A stretch of DNA of 64,000 nt from Devosia lacusdianchii (GTDB lineage Bacteria > Pseudomonadota > Alphaproteobacteria > Rhizobiales > Devosiaceae). Positions 31,548-40,138 of this stretch are shown here, in pieces. Every line of letters starts with the position of its first letter. Position 1 is the first letter of the stretch. The notes below the pieces were generated by a model. The model was not told where the DNA came from. It saw only the letters and a program-made list of their open reading frames with translations, and searched no databases. A program made the position numbers and the translations under genes. Location of the stretch: contig NZ_CP092483.1 of the NCBI RefSeq assembly GCF_022429625.1, positions 2,108,001-2,172,000 of the forward strand, given 5' to 3'.

Positions 31548-32929
31548 TGGCACTCGACATTCTCATAATCGACGACGAAGACGACATCCGCGACCTGATT
31601 GCCGGCATCCTGGAAGACGAAGGTTTCGAAACTCGTCAGGCGCACGATGCCGATAGCGGGCTCAACGAAATCGCGCGACGCCGCCCCAGCCTGGTGTTCC
31701 TGGACATCTGGATGCAGGGCTCACGTCTCGACGGGCTACAGTTGCTCGACGTGTTCCAGAGCCAGCACCCGGATATGCCCGTGGTGATGATCTCTGGCCA
31801 CGGCAATGTCGAAACCGCCGTTTCGGCCATCCGGCGCGGCGCCTATGATTACATCGAAAAGCCCTTCAAGATCGACCGGCTGCTGCACATCACCCAGCGG
31901 GCCATGGAAGCCACGCGGCTGCGCAACGAAGTAGCCGAACTCAAGGAACGTTCTGCGACCAAGAGCGCCGACATGGTCGGCACCTCCCCGGCCCTGCAGC
32001 AAATCCGCGGCATCATCGAAAAATCAGCGCCGACAAACTCGCGTATCTTTATTTCCGGCCCATCAGGGGCAGGGAAGGGATTGGTCGCCCGCCTGATCCA
32101 TCAGCGCAGCCCGCGCGCGGAGGCACCCTTCGTCGAAATCAACGCCTCGCTCTACGCGCCTGAGGAAGTCCCGGTGGTGCTGTTCGGCCGCGAGGCACGC
32201 GAGAAGACCGGCATCCTCAAGGTTGAGGTCGGTGCACTGGAAAAGGCGCATGGCGGCACGCTCTACCTGTCGGAGGTGACGACCCTGCCGCAGGCGACAC
32301 AGGCAGCTTTGCTGCGCACCCTGGTCGAGAACCGCTTCAACCGCGTAGGCGGCACCCAGGCCGTGCCGATCGACGTGCGGATCATCTCTGCCAGCTCGCA
32401 GAATGTCGCGGCCCAGATCGACGCTGGCGAGTTCCGCTCGGACCTGTTCCACCGCCTGTCGATCGTGCCGCTACCGATGACGCCGCTCAAGGAGCGCCGC
32501 GAAGACGTACCGCCTTTGGTCAGCGTCTTCATCGAACAGGTATGCCGCATGCACAACTTGCAGCGCATGACCGTGGGCGAGGATGCTATTGCTGTGCTGC
32601 AGGCGCAGGAATGGCCGGGCAATGCCCGGCAGTTGCGCAACTCCATCGAGCGGCTTTTGATTCTGATGAAGGATCAGCAGCCCGACGACGGCGTCATCAC
32701 CGCCGCGATGCTGCCTTCGGACATCGGCGAGGTGCTGCCCACGGTCGGCGACACCGATGCCTCCGCGCACCTGATGAGCCTGCCGCTGCGCGACGCCCGC
32801 GAGGTGTTCGAGCGGCAATATCTGCTGGCGCAGATCGAGCGGTTCGGCGGCAACATTTCGAAGACGGCGGAATTCGTCGGCATGGAGCGCAGTGCTCTCC
32901 ATCGCAAGATCAAGTCCCTAGGCCTCTGA
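31547..32929 (+). CDS. ntrX: response regulator NtrX
   Basis: Receiver domain (DIWMQGSRLDGLQ, phospho-Asp near residue 54), central AAA+ domain with Walker A SGPSGAGKGLVAR, and C-terminal Fis-type HTH (KTAEFVGMERSALHRKIKSL). The sigma-54 contact loop GAFTGA is absent: the segment reads FGREAREKTGILKVEVG, and the Walker B Asp-Glu is replaced (TLYLSEVT). This agrees with alphaproteobacterial NtrX acting as a sigma-54-independent regulator. 460 aa. Confidence 0.93.
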   Translation: MALDILIIDDEDDIRDLIAGILEDEGFETRQAHDADSGLNEIARRRPSLVFLDIWMQGSRLDGLQLLDVFQSQHPDMPVVMISGHGNVETAVSAIRRGAYDYIEKPFKIDRLLHITQRAMEATRLRNEVAELKERSATKSADMVGTSPALQQIRGIIEKSAPTNSRIFISGPSGAGKGLVARLIHQRSPRAEAPFVEINASLYAPEEVPVVLFGREAREKTGILKVEVGALEKAHGGTLYLSEVTTLPQATQAALLRTLVENRFNRVGGTQAVPIDVRIISASSQNVAAQIDAGEFRSDLFHRLSIVPLPMTPLKERREDVPPLVSVFIEQVCRMHNLQRMTVGEDAIAVLQAQEWPGNARQLRNSIERLLILMKDQQPDDGVITAAMLPSDIGEVLPTVGDTDASAHLMSLPLRDAREVFERQYLLAQIERFGGNISKTAEFVGMERSALHRKIKSLGL

Positions 32930-33114
32930 AAATGGTTTGAAAATTTCTGGTGTGCCATGCACTTGGCGCGGGTAGGCACGAAAAGCCAACTGTGCCATAA
33001 TGCTTAGCGTATGATGAATTTCATGCCGGCGCGGACTGGGCGGCAGTCCTGCGGCTGACTGGCAGGCAAGCGCAAGACAACAGCGACAAGCAATGCCGCG
33101 AAAAAGAGGCCTAA

Positions 33115-33366
33115 ATGCCCAGCGAAAAACAACAAAATCTCCAAGACTCCTTCCTCAATCACGTGCGCAAGCAGAAAGTTCCGGTCACGATCTTTCTCGT
33201 GAACGGTGTAAAACTGCAGGGCGTGATTACCTGGTTCGACAATTTCTGCCTGCTGCTGCGCCGCGATGCGCAGTCGCAGTTGGTCTATAAGCACGCCATT
33301 TCGACCATCATGCCCGGCGCGCCGATCCAGTTGTTCGATCCTGAGCAGAACCACGATAGCGACTAA
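33115..33366 (+). CDS. hfq: RNA chaperone Hfq
   Basis: Sm-like hexameric RNA chaperone for sRNA-mRNA pairing. Sm1 ([16 protein letters not shown]) and Sm2 ([12 protein letters not shown], with the YKHA motif) are intact, with QDSFLN proximal-face residues near the N-terminus. 83 aa, typical of alphaproteobacteria. In E. coli and here hflX follows directly (9 bp gap). The 185-bp upstream gap holds a CATAAT (32996-33001) that could be a -10 element. Confidence 0.97.
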   Translation: MPSEKQQNLQDSFLNHVRKQKVPVTIFLVNGVKLQGVITWFDNFCLLLRRDAQSQLVYKHAISTIMPGAPIQLFDPEQNHDSD

Positions 33367-33375
33367 CGGACCTTC

Positions 33376-34749
33376 ATGAACGAATTCGACGACGAAGAGG
33401 CCGTCCAAAAGGGCGGCCCGAAGGCGTTTATCGACCGACGCGAGCAGCTTGCCCGCGCCGGCCTGGTCATTCCCGACGTACGCGGCCAAATTTCCCAGCA
33501 CTCGATCGAAGCCCGCAAATCCGAATTCGAAGGGCTGGCCGAGGCTATCCGCCTGGACGTGGTGTTCTCCGAGGTCATCAAGGTCCGTGAAATCAAGCCA
33601 GCGACCTTCATCGGCGGCGGCCACACCGAGACTTTCGCCGCACGGGTCAAGGCCGACGACCTGGATCTGCTGCTCGTCGACGCGTCGCTCACGGCCATCC
33701 AGCAGCGCAATCTGGAAAAGGAAACCGGCGCCAAGGTGCTGGACCGCACGGCGCTGATCCTCGAAATCTTCGGCGAACGCGCAGCGACGCGCGAAGGCGT
33801 ATTACAGGTCGAACTGGCTCACCTCAACTACCAGAAGGGGCGGCTCGTCCGCTCCTGGACCCACCTCGAGCGCCAGCGCGGCAGCGGCGGCTATGGCTTC
33901 ATGGGTGGCCCCGGCGAGACGCAGATCGAGAGCGACCGCCGCCAGATCATGGACCGCATCGTGCTGCTCGAAGACCGGCTGGAAAAGGTTAAGAAGACCC
34001 GCGCCCAGCAGCGGCAGCAGCGCAGCGGCACGCCGATCGTAGCTCTGGTCGGCTACACCAATGCGGGCAAGTCGAGCCTGTTCAACGCCATGACCGGCTC
34101 GGAAGTCTTCGCCAAGGACCTGCTGTTCGCCACCCTCGACACGACCGTGCGCAAGCTCGAACTGCCGCATGGCCGCGAAATCATGCTTAGCGACACGGTC
34201 GGCTTCGTCGCCGATCTGCCCACCGATCTGGTTGCGGCCTTCCGCGCCACGCTCGAGGAAGTGCTGGACGCCGACGTGATCCTGCATGCGCGCGACATTT
34301 CCAACCCCGATCACTCGGCCCAAGCGCTCGACGTGCTTAAGGTTCTGGGCGAACTCGGCGTTTCAGCCGAAAAGACACCGATCATCGAAGTCTGGAACAA
34401 GATCGACCTGCTTGGCCAGGCCGATCTGCCGGTCGAGGACATGCTCGCCGGCATAGCACCGGCGGGCAAAGTCGCCGGCGTGGTGCCAGTGTCTGCCGTC
34501 ACGGGGCAGGGGCTTGACGCCCTGAAGCTGGCCATAGAAACAGCGCTCGGAGAAAAGAGCCGCACCTACCACGTACACGTGCCACACACGGCCGGCGCTG
34601 ATATCGGCTGGTTGCACGCACACTCGGAAATCATCTCGCGCGATGAGCCGACCGAAATCGGCTCCGGCTTCGTCGTCCGCGTCGAACCCCGGCACAAGGC
34701 CGCCTTCCTCGAACGCTTCAACGGTCGCATCGAAAGCTCAGACGCTTAG
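33376..34749 (+). CDS. hflX: ribosome-associated GTPase HflX
   Basis: GTPase that splits stalled or hibernating 70S ribosomes. N-terminal HflX domain with the glycine-rich linker (SGGYGFMGGPGETQIESDRR), coiled helix, then G domain: G1 GYTNAGKSSLFNAM, G3 DTVGFVADLP, G4 NKIDLL. 457 aa. It runs toward mazG; a bulged stem (34756-34783, CGGACAGGGGCC / GGCCTTGTCCG) spans the convergent stops but has no T tract. Confidence 0.93.
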   Translation: MNEFDDEEAVQKGGPKAFIDRREQLARAGLVIPDVRGQISQHSIEARKSEFEGLAEAIRLDVVFSEVIKVREIKPATFIGGGHTETFAARVKADDLDLLLVDASLTAIQQRNLEKETGAKVLDRTALILEIFGERAATREGVLQVELAHLNYQKGRLVRSWTHLERQRGSGGYGFMGGPGETQIESDRRQIMDRIVLLEDRLEKVKKTRAQQRQQRSGTPIVALVGYTNAGKSSLFNAMTGSEVFAKDLLFATLDTTVRKLELPHGREIMLSDTVGFVADLPTDLVAAFRATLEEVLDADVILHARDISNPDHSAQALDVLKVLGELGVSAEKTPIIEVWNKIDLLGQADLPVEDMLAGIAPAGKVAGVVPVSAVTGQGLDALKLAIETALGEKSRTYHVHVPHTAGADIGWLHAHSEIISRDEPTEIGSGFVVRVEPRHKAAFLERFNGRIESSDA

Positions 34750-34769
34750 GATGAACGGACAGGGGCCTG

Positions 34770-35579
34770 CTAGGCCTTGTCCGCCGTCCGAACCTCGTTC
34801 CAGTAGGCATCCAGGCGCTCCAGTCCGGCATCCTTAGGCTCCACGCCGTCTTCGCGGCAGCGCGCCTCGACATGGTGGAAGCGGCGGGTGAACTTGAAGT
34901 TCGCGTCGCGCAGCGCCGCCTCGGCATCGACGCCGGCATGGCGCGCCAGATTGGCGACGGCGAACAGCAGGTCGCCAATCTCTTCATGCACGGCCGCCTT
35001 GTCGCCAGAAGCCTGCGCCTCGGCGACCTCGCTCAGCTCTTCATCGACCTTTTCCTTCACCGCCGCGAAATCCGGCCAGTCGAAGCCAACCTTGGCTGCC
35101 CGTTTGGTCAGCTTTTCTGCCCGAGCCAGGGCAGGGAGCACGTTGGGAACATCGTCCAGCAGCGACGGCTCGGTCTCACCCTTGCGGGCAGCTTTGGCGG
35201 CACGCTCCTCGACCTTGATGGCCTCCCAGCGGCCCTTCGCCATGTCGGAATCATCGGCCTTCACCTCGCCAAACACATGCGGATGTCGCCGGATCAGTTT
35301 CTCCGTGATGCCATAGATCACGTCGCCAATATCGAAGTGCCCAGCCTCGCTCGCCATTTGGGCGTGGTAGATCGGCTGTAGCAGCAGGTCGCCCAGCTCC
35401 TCGCGCAAATCGCCAAAATCCTGGCGTTCGATCGCGTCAGCTACCTCATAGGCTTCCTCTATCGTATAGTGCCGAATGGTCGAGAAATCCTGCTCCAGAT
35501 CCCACGGGCAACCACCGACCGGATTGCGCAAAGCGGACATAATCTCGATGAGGCGGGAAATATCGCGAGAGGGCTGCAT
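34770..35579 (-). CDS. mazG: nucleoside triphosphate pyrophosphohydrolase MazG
   Basis: House-cleaning enzyme hydrolysing (d)NTPs to NMP and PPi. Two MazG domains: EEAYEVADAIERQDFGDLREELGD in the first half (split: EEAYEVADAI, EELGDLLLQPIYH) and EELSEVAEAQ...EEIGDLLFAVAN in the second, both with the EExxE...ExxD metal-binding pattern. 269 aa from MQPSRDISRL at 35579; the longer frame up to 35816 has no family similarity. The hfq-hflX-mazG neighbourhood is common in Rhizobiales. Confidence 0.93.
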   Translation of the reverse strand: MQPSRDISRLIEIMSALRNPVGGCPWDLEQDFSTIRHYTIEEAYEVADAIERQDFGDLREELGDLLLQPIYHAQMASEAGHFDIGDVIYGITEKLIRRHPHVFGEVKADDSDMAKGRWEAIKVEERAAKAARKGETEPSLLDDVPNVLPALARAEKLTKRAAKVGFDWPDFAAVKEKVDEELSEVAEAQASGDKAAVHEEIGDLLFAVANLARHAGVDAEAALRDANFKFTRRFHHVEARCREDGVEPKDAGLERLDAYWNEVRTADKA

Positions 35580-35713
35580 GGCTGGGCTCGAAGCTGGGAA
35601 TCGGCAGGGGAGCCTATCAGCCTTTGGCACGCCACGCCCGCCGGCTGACTGGGCCGGGGGTTCAATCGATGGTCGCGCTGAGCTAAACTCCTGAGATGAA
35701 AGGGGCGCAAACC

Positions 35714-35971
35714 ATGTCATCCATCCGAATCGTGATCGCACTGGTATTTGCCACCGCCTCTGCCGCGCTGCCGGCCTTTGCCCAGGACACCCGCAATGTC
35801 GACGTCCGGTTTCCACGCGGGACGTCGGGCACGACGATGGCGATCACGACCAATGCCGCATTCCAAAGCGGCAACAACTACGTCGTACGGGGCTATTTCG
35901 ACCGTGACGGCAGCACGACCTTCTTCAACTGCTGGTTCGGGCTGGACGGCAGCTTCGCTTACATCAACTGA
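35714..35971 (+). CDS. small secreted protein, unknown function
   Basis: 85 aa with a clear Sec signal peptide (IRIVIALVFATASAALPAFA|QDT) and a 60-residue mature part rich in Thr, Asn, Phe and Gly (GSTTFFNCWFGLDGSFAYIN) with one Cys. AGGGG lies 8 nt before the ATG at 35714; an ATG at 35696 lacks a ribosome binding site. No family recognised. Periplasmic or extracellular. Confidence 0.6.
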   Translation: MSSIRIVIALVFATASAALPAFAQDTRNVDVRFPRGTSGTTMAITTNAAFQSGNNYVVRGYFDRDGSTTFFNCWFGLDGSFAYIN

Positions 35972-36006
35972 GCCCCATGGCGCTCAACGGATAAAGGACA
36001 CGATCG

Positions 36007-36771
36007 GTGGGATGGGAAGCACTGGCGCAGTGGGGTCCCGATGCCAAGCGCATCGAACGGCTCACTGGCGGCGTAGCCAATGATGTCTGGAGCGTGCGCA
36101 TCGACGGGCAAAGCGCCGTTGGCCGTCTTGGCACGCGCGGCGACGCTGATCTCGCCTGGGAAGCCGCGCTGCTGCTACACCTGGACCGACACGGCATGAG
36201 CGTGCCTGTGCCGATCCCGACCATGGATGGCAGGCTGTTCGTCGACGGCCTGGTGGTGATGAAGTTCATGGACGGTGGGCCGCCGGAGACCGCAGCCGAC
36301 TGGCGCCGCGTTGCCGACACGGTCCGGCAGTTGCATCGGCTAACTCGTGGCTGGCCCCAACGTCCAGGCTGGCGATCGTCGATCGACCTTCTGCAGGCCG
36401 AGAAGGGGACTAGGATTGATTTGACGGCCATGCCGGCCGAAGCCGTCGCCCGGTGCCGCGCAGCGTGGTCACGGCTCGCCGAGCGAGAACCATGCGTCGT
36501 CCACGGCAACCCAAACAGCCCAGGCAATGTCCGGATGACCGCCAATCAGGTCGCGCTGATCGACTGGGACGAGACGCATGTCGACGTGCCGGAACTCGAT
36601 CTGGTGCTGCCGCACAATGCTGCCGGCCTGACTGGCCGCACACGCGACATCGCTGAACAAGCCTCAGCCGCCTGGGAAGCCGCCGTCTGCTGGAAGGACG
36701 AGTATGCCGTCAAGCGGCTCGCGGAAGTTCGACCAGCCGAAGAGGGCAAAGGCGCACAAGCAGCAACCTGA
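36007..36771 (+). CDS. APH-family phosphotransferase-like protein with altered catalytic loop
   Basis: 254-aa aminoglycoside/choline-kinase-like fold: Gly-rich ATP loop (LTGGVANDVWSVRIDG, residues 19-34) and metal-binding IDWDETHVDVPELD (Asp186). The Brenner motif, normally HGDxxxxN, reads HGNPNSPGN (residues 166-174): the catalytic-base Asp is Asn and there is one extra residue. A lysine for the ATP alpha/beta phosphates is also not obvious (AVGRLGTRG). This suggests weak or lost kinase activity. GTG start with AAGGA 8 nt upstream. It stands alone between the secreted protein and the copA relic. Confidence 0.7.
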   Translation: MGWEALAQWGPDAKRIERLTGGVANDVWSVRIDGQSAVGRLGTRGDADLAWEAALLLHLDRHGMSVPVPIPTMDGRLFVDGLVVMKFMDGGPPETAADWRRVADTVRQLHRLTRGWPQRPGWRSSIDLLQAEKGTRIDLTAMPAEAVARCRAAWSRLAEREPCVVHGNPNSPGNVRMTANQVALIDWDETHVDVPELDLVLPHNAAGLTGRTRDIAEQASAAWEAAVCWKDEYAVKRLAEVRPAEEGKGAQAAT

Positions 36772-36916
36772 ACCGGGTCAGAGCGCCCATCCATCATTCG
36801 CATAATATATATTATGGAACTATCGCATGGCGTTTTGGGCGTTGGTTTCGCTGGCGCAACGCTTAGAAATCGCCACTTCTCCGTCATTCGTTCACGACCA
36901 GCGTAAAGCAGCGGCA

Positions 36917-37135
36917 AATCGCCGGCGACAATGTCAGCCCGAAGAACGGATAAAGCACGCCTGCGGCCACGGGTAACGCCGGCCGCGTTGTGAACGCCGG
37001 CCGCGTTGTGGGCAAAGGCAAAGAACCGGTTTTGGCGAATCGCGACGTCCGTCCCAGTGCCCATGCGTTGCCGACATCAGCGGCGGCCAAGGCCGGCGCG
37101 TCGTTGACGCTATCGCCATACGAAAGGAGTAAGTC
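36917..37135 (-). pseudogene. relic of a copper/heavy-metal P1B-type ATPase C-terminus
   Basis: Minus-strand fragments in three frames line up with the end of CopA-type ATPases: YGDSVNDAPALAAADVG (the GDGxNDAPAL hinge), then after a one-base loss MGTGTDVAI, then joined to RQNRFFAFAHNAAGV with the stretch normally between them missing, then after a one-base gain LPVAAGVLYPFFGLTLSPAI. An 18-bp tandem duplication lies inside. Nothing of the phosphorylation (DKTG) or metal-binding domains remains. The rest of the 539-bp gap 36772-37310 shows no gene; an open frame of 147 codons covering this area is a by-product of the decay. Confidence 0.82.
36975..37010. repeat. tandem 18-bp duplication in the ATPase relic
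   Basis: AACGCCGGCCGCGTTGTG occurs twice head to tail (36975-36992 and 36993-37010). On the minus strand it duplicates the codons for HNAAGV of the relic. A simple duplication scar. Confidence 0.9.
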
Positions 37136-37260
37136 TGGACCTTCCAACCATGACAAGATCAAGCCGAAAACGCGCCCTGCTGATGAGCGCGTGAAACCTT
37201 GTCCGAACTCGGCTAGAAGCCGACGGCCTGCGGTTTGAAGCGCACGAATCTGATGGACAA

Positions 37261-37280
37261 TTTTGACCAATTGGTCAAAA
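37261..37280. promoter_or_regulatory. perfect palindromic operator upstream of fgd
   Basis: TTTTGACCAATTGGTCAAAA is a perfect 20-bp palindrome ending 30 bp before the GTG of fgd. A close relative (TTTGATCGACTGGTCAAA) ends 26 bp before the second luciferase-like gene at 42040. The half-site TTTGAYC and dimeric form suit a TetR- or GntR-type repressor; TTGACC inside could also act as a -35 box. No regulator gene is next to it. Confidence 0.75.
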
Positions 37281-37310
37281 CTACCATTGTGCCTGGCATG
37301 GGAGGATGAT

Positions 37311-38321
37311 GTGCGCTTCGGATACAAGGCGTCAGCGGAGCAGTTCGGCCCAACTCAATTGCTCAATTTCGCGGTCGAAGCCGAGCAAGCCGGATTCGAC
37401 TCGGCCTTCATCAGCGACCACTTCCAGCCCTGGAAGCATACAGACGGGCATGCCCCGTTTGCGCCGTCATGGATGGCAGCGGCGCTTGCCCGCACTGAAA
37501 AGCTGGTCGTCGGAACCTCGGTGCTCACCCCCACATTCCGCCTCCATCCCTCCGTCGTGGCGCAAGCCTTCGGCACCATGGGTGCCATGTTTCCCGGCCG
37601 CGTCATTCTCGGCGTCGGTACCGGTGAATCGCTCAATGAAGTGCCCTCGACAGGCATGGTCTGGCCGGAACTCAAAGAGCGCTCGGCGCGCCTGCGCGAA
37701 GCGGTTACCCTGATCCGCACCCTGTGGAGCCAGGATCGGGTCAGCTTCGAGGGCGAGTTCTATCGCACCCAGAATGCCACGATCTACGACAAGCCCGACC
37801 AGATGGTGCCCATCTATATCGCGGGTGCCGGGCCGCTCAATGCCAAGTATGCCGGGCGTGCCGGCGACGGGTTTATCTGTACGTCAGGCAAAGGCGAAGA
37901 GTTGTATGTCGAGACCCTCTTGCCGAACGTCGCGCTCGGGCGCGCGGAATCGGCGCTGGCCGATCGACCGTTCGAGCGCATGATCGAGGTGAAGGTGTCG
38001 TTCGATCCGGATGCGGAACGCGCGCTCAACAATACGCGCGGCTGGGCGGCGCTGTCGCTGACAGCCGAGGAAAAGCACTCGGTCGAGGATCCCCTGGAGA
38101 TGGAGCGGCTCGCCGCTAAACTACCCATCGAGCGGATCGCCAAGCGCTGGATCGTTTCGAGCGATCCCGAACAGCACGTGCAGGCGATCAAGACTTATAT
38201 GGATTACGGCTTCGATCACCTGGTTTTCCATGCGCCAGGCGACGACCAGAGCCGGTTCTTGTCGCTCTATGCCAAGGAAATCCTGCCGCGATTGCGTGCC
38301 CTTGCCGCCGATCGCCGATAG
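37311..38321 (+). CDS. fgd: F420-dependent glucose-6-phosphate dehydrogenase
   Basis: Luciferase-like TIM-barrel enzyme reducing coenzyme F420 with glucose-6-phosphate. It matches the mycobacterial FGD1 pattern closely: SDHFQPWKH (His37, Trp41, catalytic pair), VGTGESLNE (Glu106), [11 protein letters not shown] (Lys194, phosphate binding) and [11 protein letters not shown] (Arg279, phosphate binding). Length is 336 aa, as in FGD1. I use the GTG at 37311 because GGAGG lies 5 nt upstream and [14 protein letters not shown] matches the family start; the longer frame to 37263 would overlap the operator. It heads a run of five genes (fgd, cofE, three ABC genes). FGD is rare outside Actinobacteria. 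Confidence 0.9.
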   Translation: MRFGYKASAEQFGPTQLLNFAVEAEQAGFDSAFISDHFQPWKHTDGHAPFAPSWMAAALARTEKLVVGTSVLTPTFRLHPSVVAQAFGTMGAMFPGRVILGVGTGESLNEVPSTGMVWPELKERSARLREAVTLIRTLWSQDRVSFEGEFYRTQNATIYDKPDQMVPIYIAGAGPLNAKYAGRAGDGFICTSGKGEELYVETLLPNVALGRAESALADRPFERMIEVKVSFDPDAERALNNTRGWAALSLTAEEKHSVEDPLEMERLAAKLPIERIAKRWIVSSDPEQHVQAIKTYMDYGFDHLVFHAPGDDQSRFLSLYAKEILPRLRALAADRR

Positions 38322-38344
38322 CCCCCTGCCCCATACGACGGAGC

Positions 38345-39187
38345 ATGATCATGCCGATGCCGCGATACACGATCTGGGGCGTTACCGGTCTGCCCGAAAT
38401 TGTGCAGGGCGATGATCTCGTTGCAATAATCGCTCGCGCCATTGCCGCCCAGTCGTCGGACGATGCGGAAGCGACCCTGGTTGATGGCGACATCTTGGTG
38501 GTCACCAGCAAGATCGTTTCCAAGGCCGAAGGCCGCCAGGTGCCGGTTGCCGATCGCGAAAAGGCTATAGCCGAAGATACGGTCCGCGTCGTGGCGGAGC
38601 GTGTCCACCCCGGCGGGGTAACCCAGATCGTCGAGACGCGGCATGGTCTGATCATGGCAGCTGCGGGCATAGACACGTCCAATGTGCCTGATGGGGTTGC
38701 GCTGCGGCTGCCGGAAGACCCAGACAAGTCGGCGCGGGCCCTGTGCCAGGGGCTGCGCGATCGTTTCGGGGTTTCCGTGGGTGTCATCATTACCGACACA
38801 CTTGGCCGGCCGTGGCGCGTTGGACAGACCGATGTCGCCATCGGCGCCGCGGGCATGGTCGTCACCGACGATCTGAGGGGGGGCGTCGATGCCAATGGTC
38901 GACCGCTGCAAGTTACCATCACGGTGCTCGCCGACGAGCTGGCGGGCGCAGCGGACCTGGTCAAAGGCAAGGCCAGCGGCATTCCGGTCGCCGTGGTTCG
39001 TGGGTTGGGGCGCCTCGTGGTCGGGCTCGATGCGCCGGGCGCTCGCTCCCTGGTCCGCTCGGTCGACGATGACATGTTTCGCTTCGGCTCTGCCGAAGCC
39101 TACCGTCTTGGCTATCACGCCGCTCTGGCCGAATTGCGCGATGGCGGCCAGACCCCTCCAAAGCGCGCCAAACAGCAGCAGGATTGA
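38345..39187 (+). CDS. cofE: coenzyme F420-0:L-glutamate ligase
   Basis: GTP-dependent ligase adding gamma-linked glutamates to F420-0 to give F420-n. Family motifs: [16 protein letters not shown] near residue 48, [21 protein letters not shown] near 145 (broken here: [23 protein letters not shown]), and [17 protein letters not shown]. 280 aa, i.e. CofE alone, without the C-terminal FMN domain found in actinobacterial FbiB. The start may be the ATG at 38345 or, with better ribosome-site spacing, 38351. No gene for earlier F420 steps (FO synthase, CofC, CofD) is in the window. Confidence 0.9.
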   Translation: MIMPMPRYTIWGVTGLPEIVQGDDLVAIIARAIAAQSSDDAEATLVDGDILVVTSKIVSKAEGRQVPVADREKAIAEDTVRVVAERVHPGGVTQIVETRHGLIMAAAGIDTSNVPDGVALRLPEDPDKSARALCQGLRDRFGVSVGVIITDTLGRPWRVGQTDVAIGAAGMVVTDDLRGGVDANGRPLQVTITVLADELAGAADLVKGKASGIPVAVVRGLGRLVVGLDAPGARSLVRSVDDDMFRFGSAEAYRLGYHAALAELRDGGQTPPKRAKQQQD

Positions 39188-39190
39188 TCC

Positions 39191-40138
39191 ATGCGTCCCC
39201 TTCGCTACCTCCTCGGCCTTGCCCTTGTTGCTGCGACGCCCAACCTTGCGATGTCGCAGACGAGCTACCCGCTTGCACTCGACAATTGCGGGTTCGCGGT
39301 CGAATTGCCGGCCGCCCCTGCCCGCGTCGTCACCATCAAGTCGACCGCGACCGAAATGCTGCTAGCCCTGGGCCTCGAGAGCAGGATCGTAGGCATCGGC
39401 TTCCAGGACGGTCCGGTGCCGGAGGCGTGGACGGCCCAAGCGGCCGGGCTCAATGTTCTGGCCGAAAAGCTCCCCTCGCAAGAAGTCGTGCTCGGGGTCG
39501 AGCCCGACCTGGTCTATGGGGGCTGGGAAAGCAACTTTGCCGCCGATGGCGCTGGTGAGCGCACGACGCTGGCCGAATTGGGCGTGGCCAGCTACGTGTC
39601 ACCCGCTGCCTGCCGCTCGGTCAAACCGGCCAAGCTCACCTTCGACGAGCTGTTTGCCGAGATTGCTGAGGTCGGGACCATCTTCGACGTCGGCGCCACG
39701 GCGGATCAGGTCATCGCCGACCAGAAGGCCGTGCTCGCCACCATCGCCCCAGACGCGCGGGGACTGACTGCCGTCTGGTACTCCTCGGGCACCAAGACAC
39801 CTTACGTCGGCGCCGGCAGCAATGCGCCCGCCATGATGATGGAAGCCCTCGGCCTCGACAACATCATGAATACCGTTGACGACGGCTGGATATCGGCAAG
39901 CTGGGAAGCCATTGTCGATGCCAATCCCGATGTCATCATCCTCGTCGATGCCGCCTGGAACTCGGCCGCGCAGAAAAAGAAATTGCTCGCCGAGAACCCG
40001 ATTACCAGTCAGCTCGACGCCGTGGTGAACCAGCGCTATCTCGTTATTCCGTTCCCAGCCTCGGAAGCCGGCATACGCAATGTAGGCGCAACGGCCGATA
40101 TGGCCGAACAATTGGCGGGTCTTAGCTTTTCACCATGA
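39191..40138 (+). CDS. ABC transporter periplasmic binding protein, proposed F420-0 uptake
   Basis: 315 aa with signal peptide (YLLGLALVAATPNLAMS|QT) and a BtuF/FepB-type cluster A-2 binding fold (RVVTIKSTATEMLLALGLE near residue 45; EPDLVYGGWESN near 105). The pattern resembles the actinobacterial binding proteins proposed to bind F420-0 (TIGR03868 type). Three bases after cofE and overlapping the permease gene by ATGA. Alternative ligands such as cobalamin or siderophores are typical for the superfamily, so the ligand rests on context. Confidence 0.75.
   Translation: MRPLRYLLGLALVAATPNLAMSQTSYPLALDNCGFAVELPAAPARVVTIKSTATEMLLALGLESRIVGIGFQDGPVPEAWTAQAAGLNVLAEKLPSQEVVLGVEPDLVYGGWESNFAADGAGERTTLAELGVASYVSPAACRSVKPAKLTFDELFAEIAEVGTIFDVGATADQVIADQKAVLATIAPDARGLTAVWYSSGTKTPYVGAGSNAPAMMMEALGLDNIMNTVDDGWISASWEAIVDANPDVIILVDAAWNSAAQKKKLLAENPITSQLDAVVNQRYLVIPFPASEAGIRNVGATADMAEQLAGLSFSP

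Noticed and set aside
34756..34783. Terminator between hflX and mazG
   Set aside because: A bulged stem is present, but there is no T tract on either strand, so it was not listed as a feature.
36884..37327. A 147-codon minus-strand gene with a P-type ATPase motif
   Set aside because: The matching segments are split over three frames, so the open frame is not a functional gene; annotated as a relic instead.
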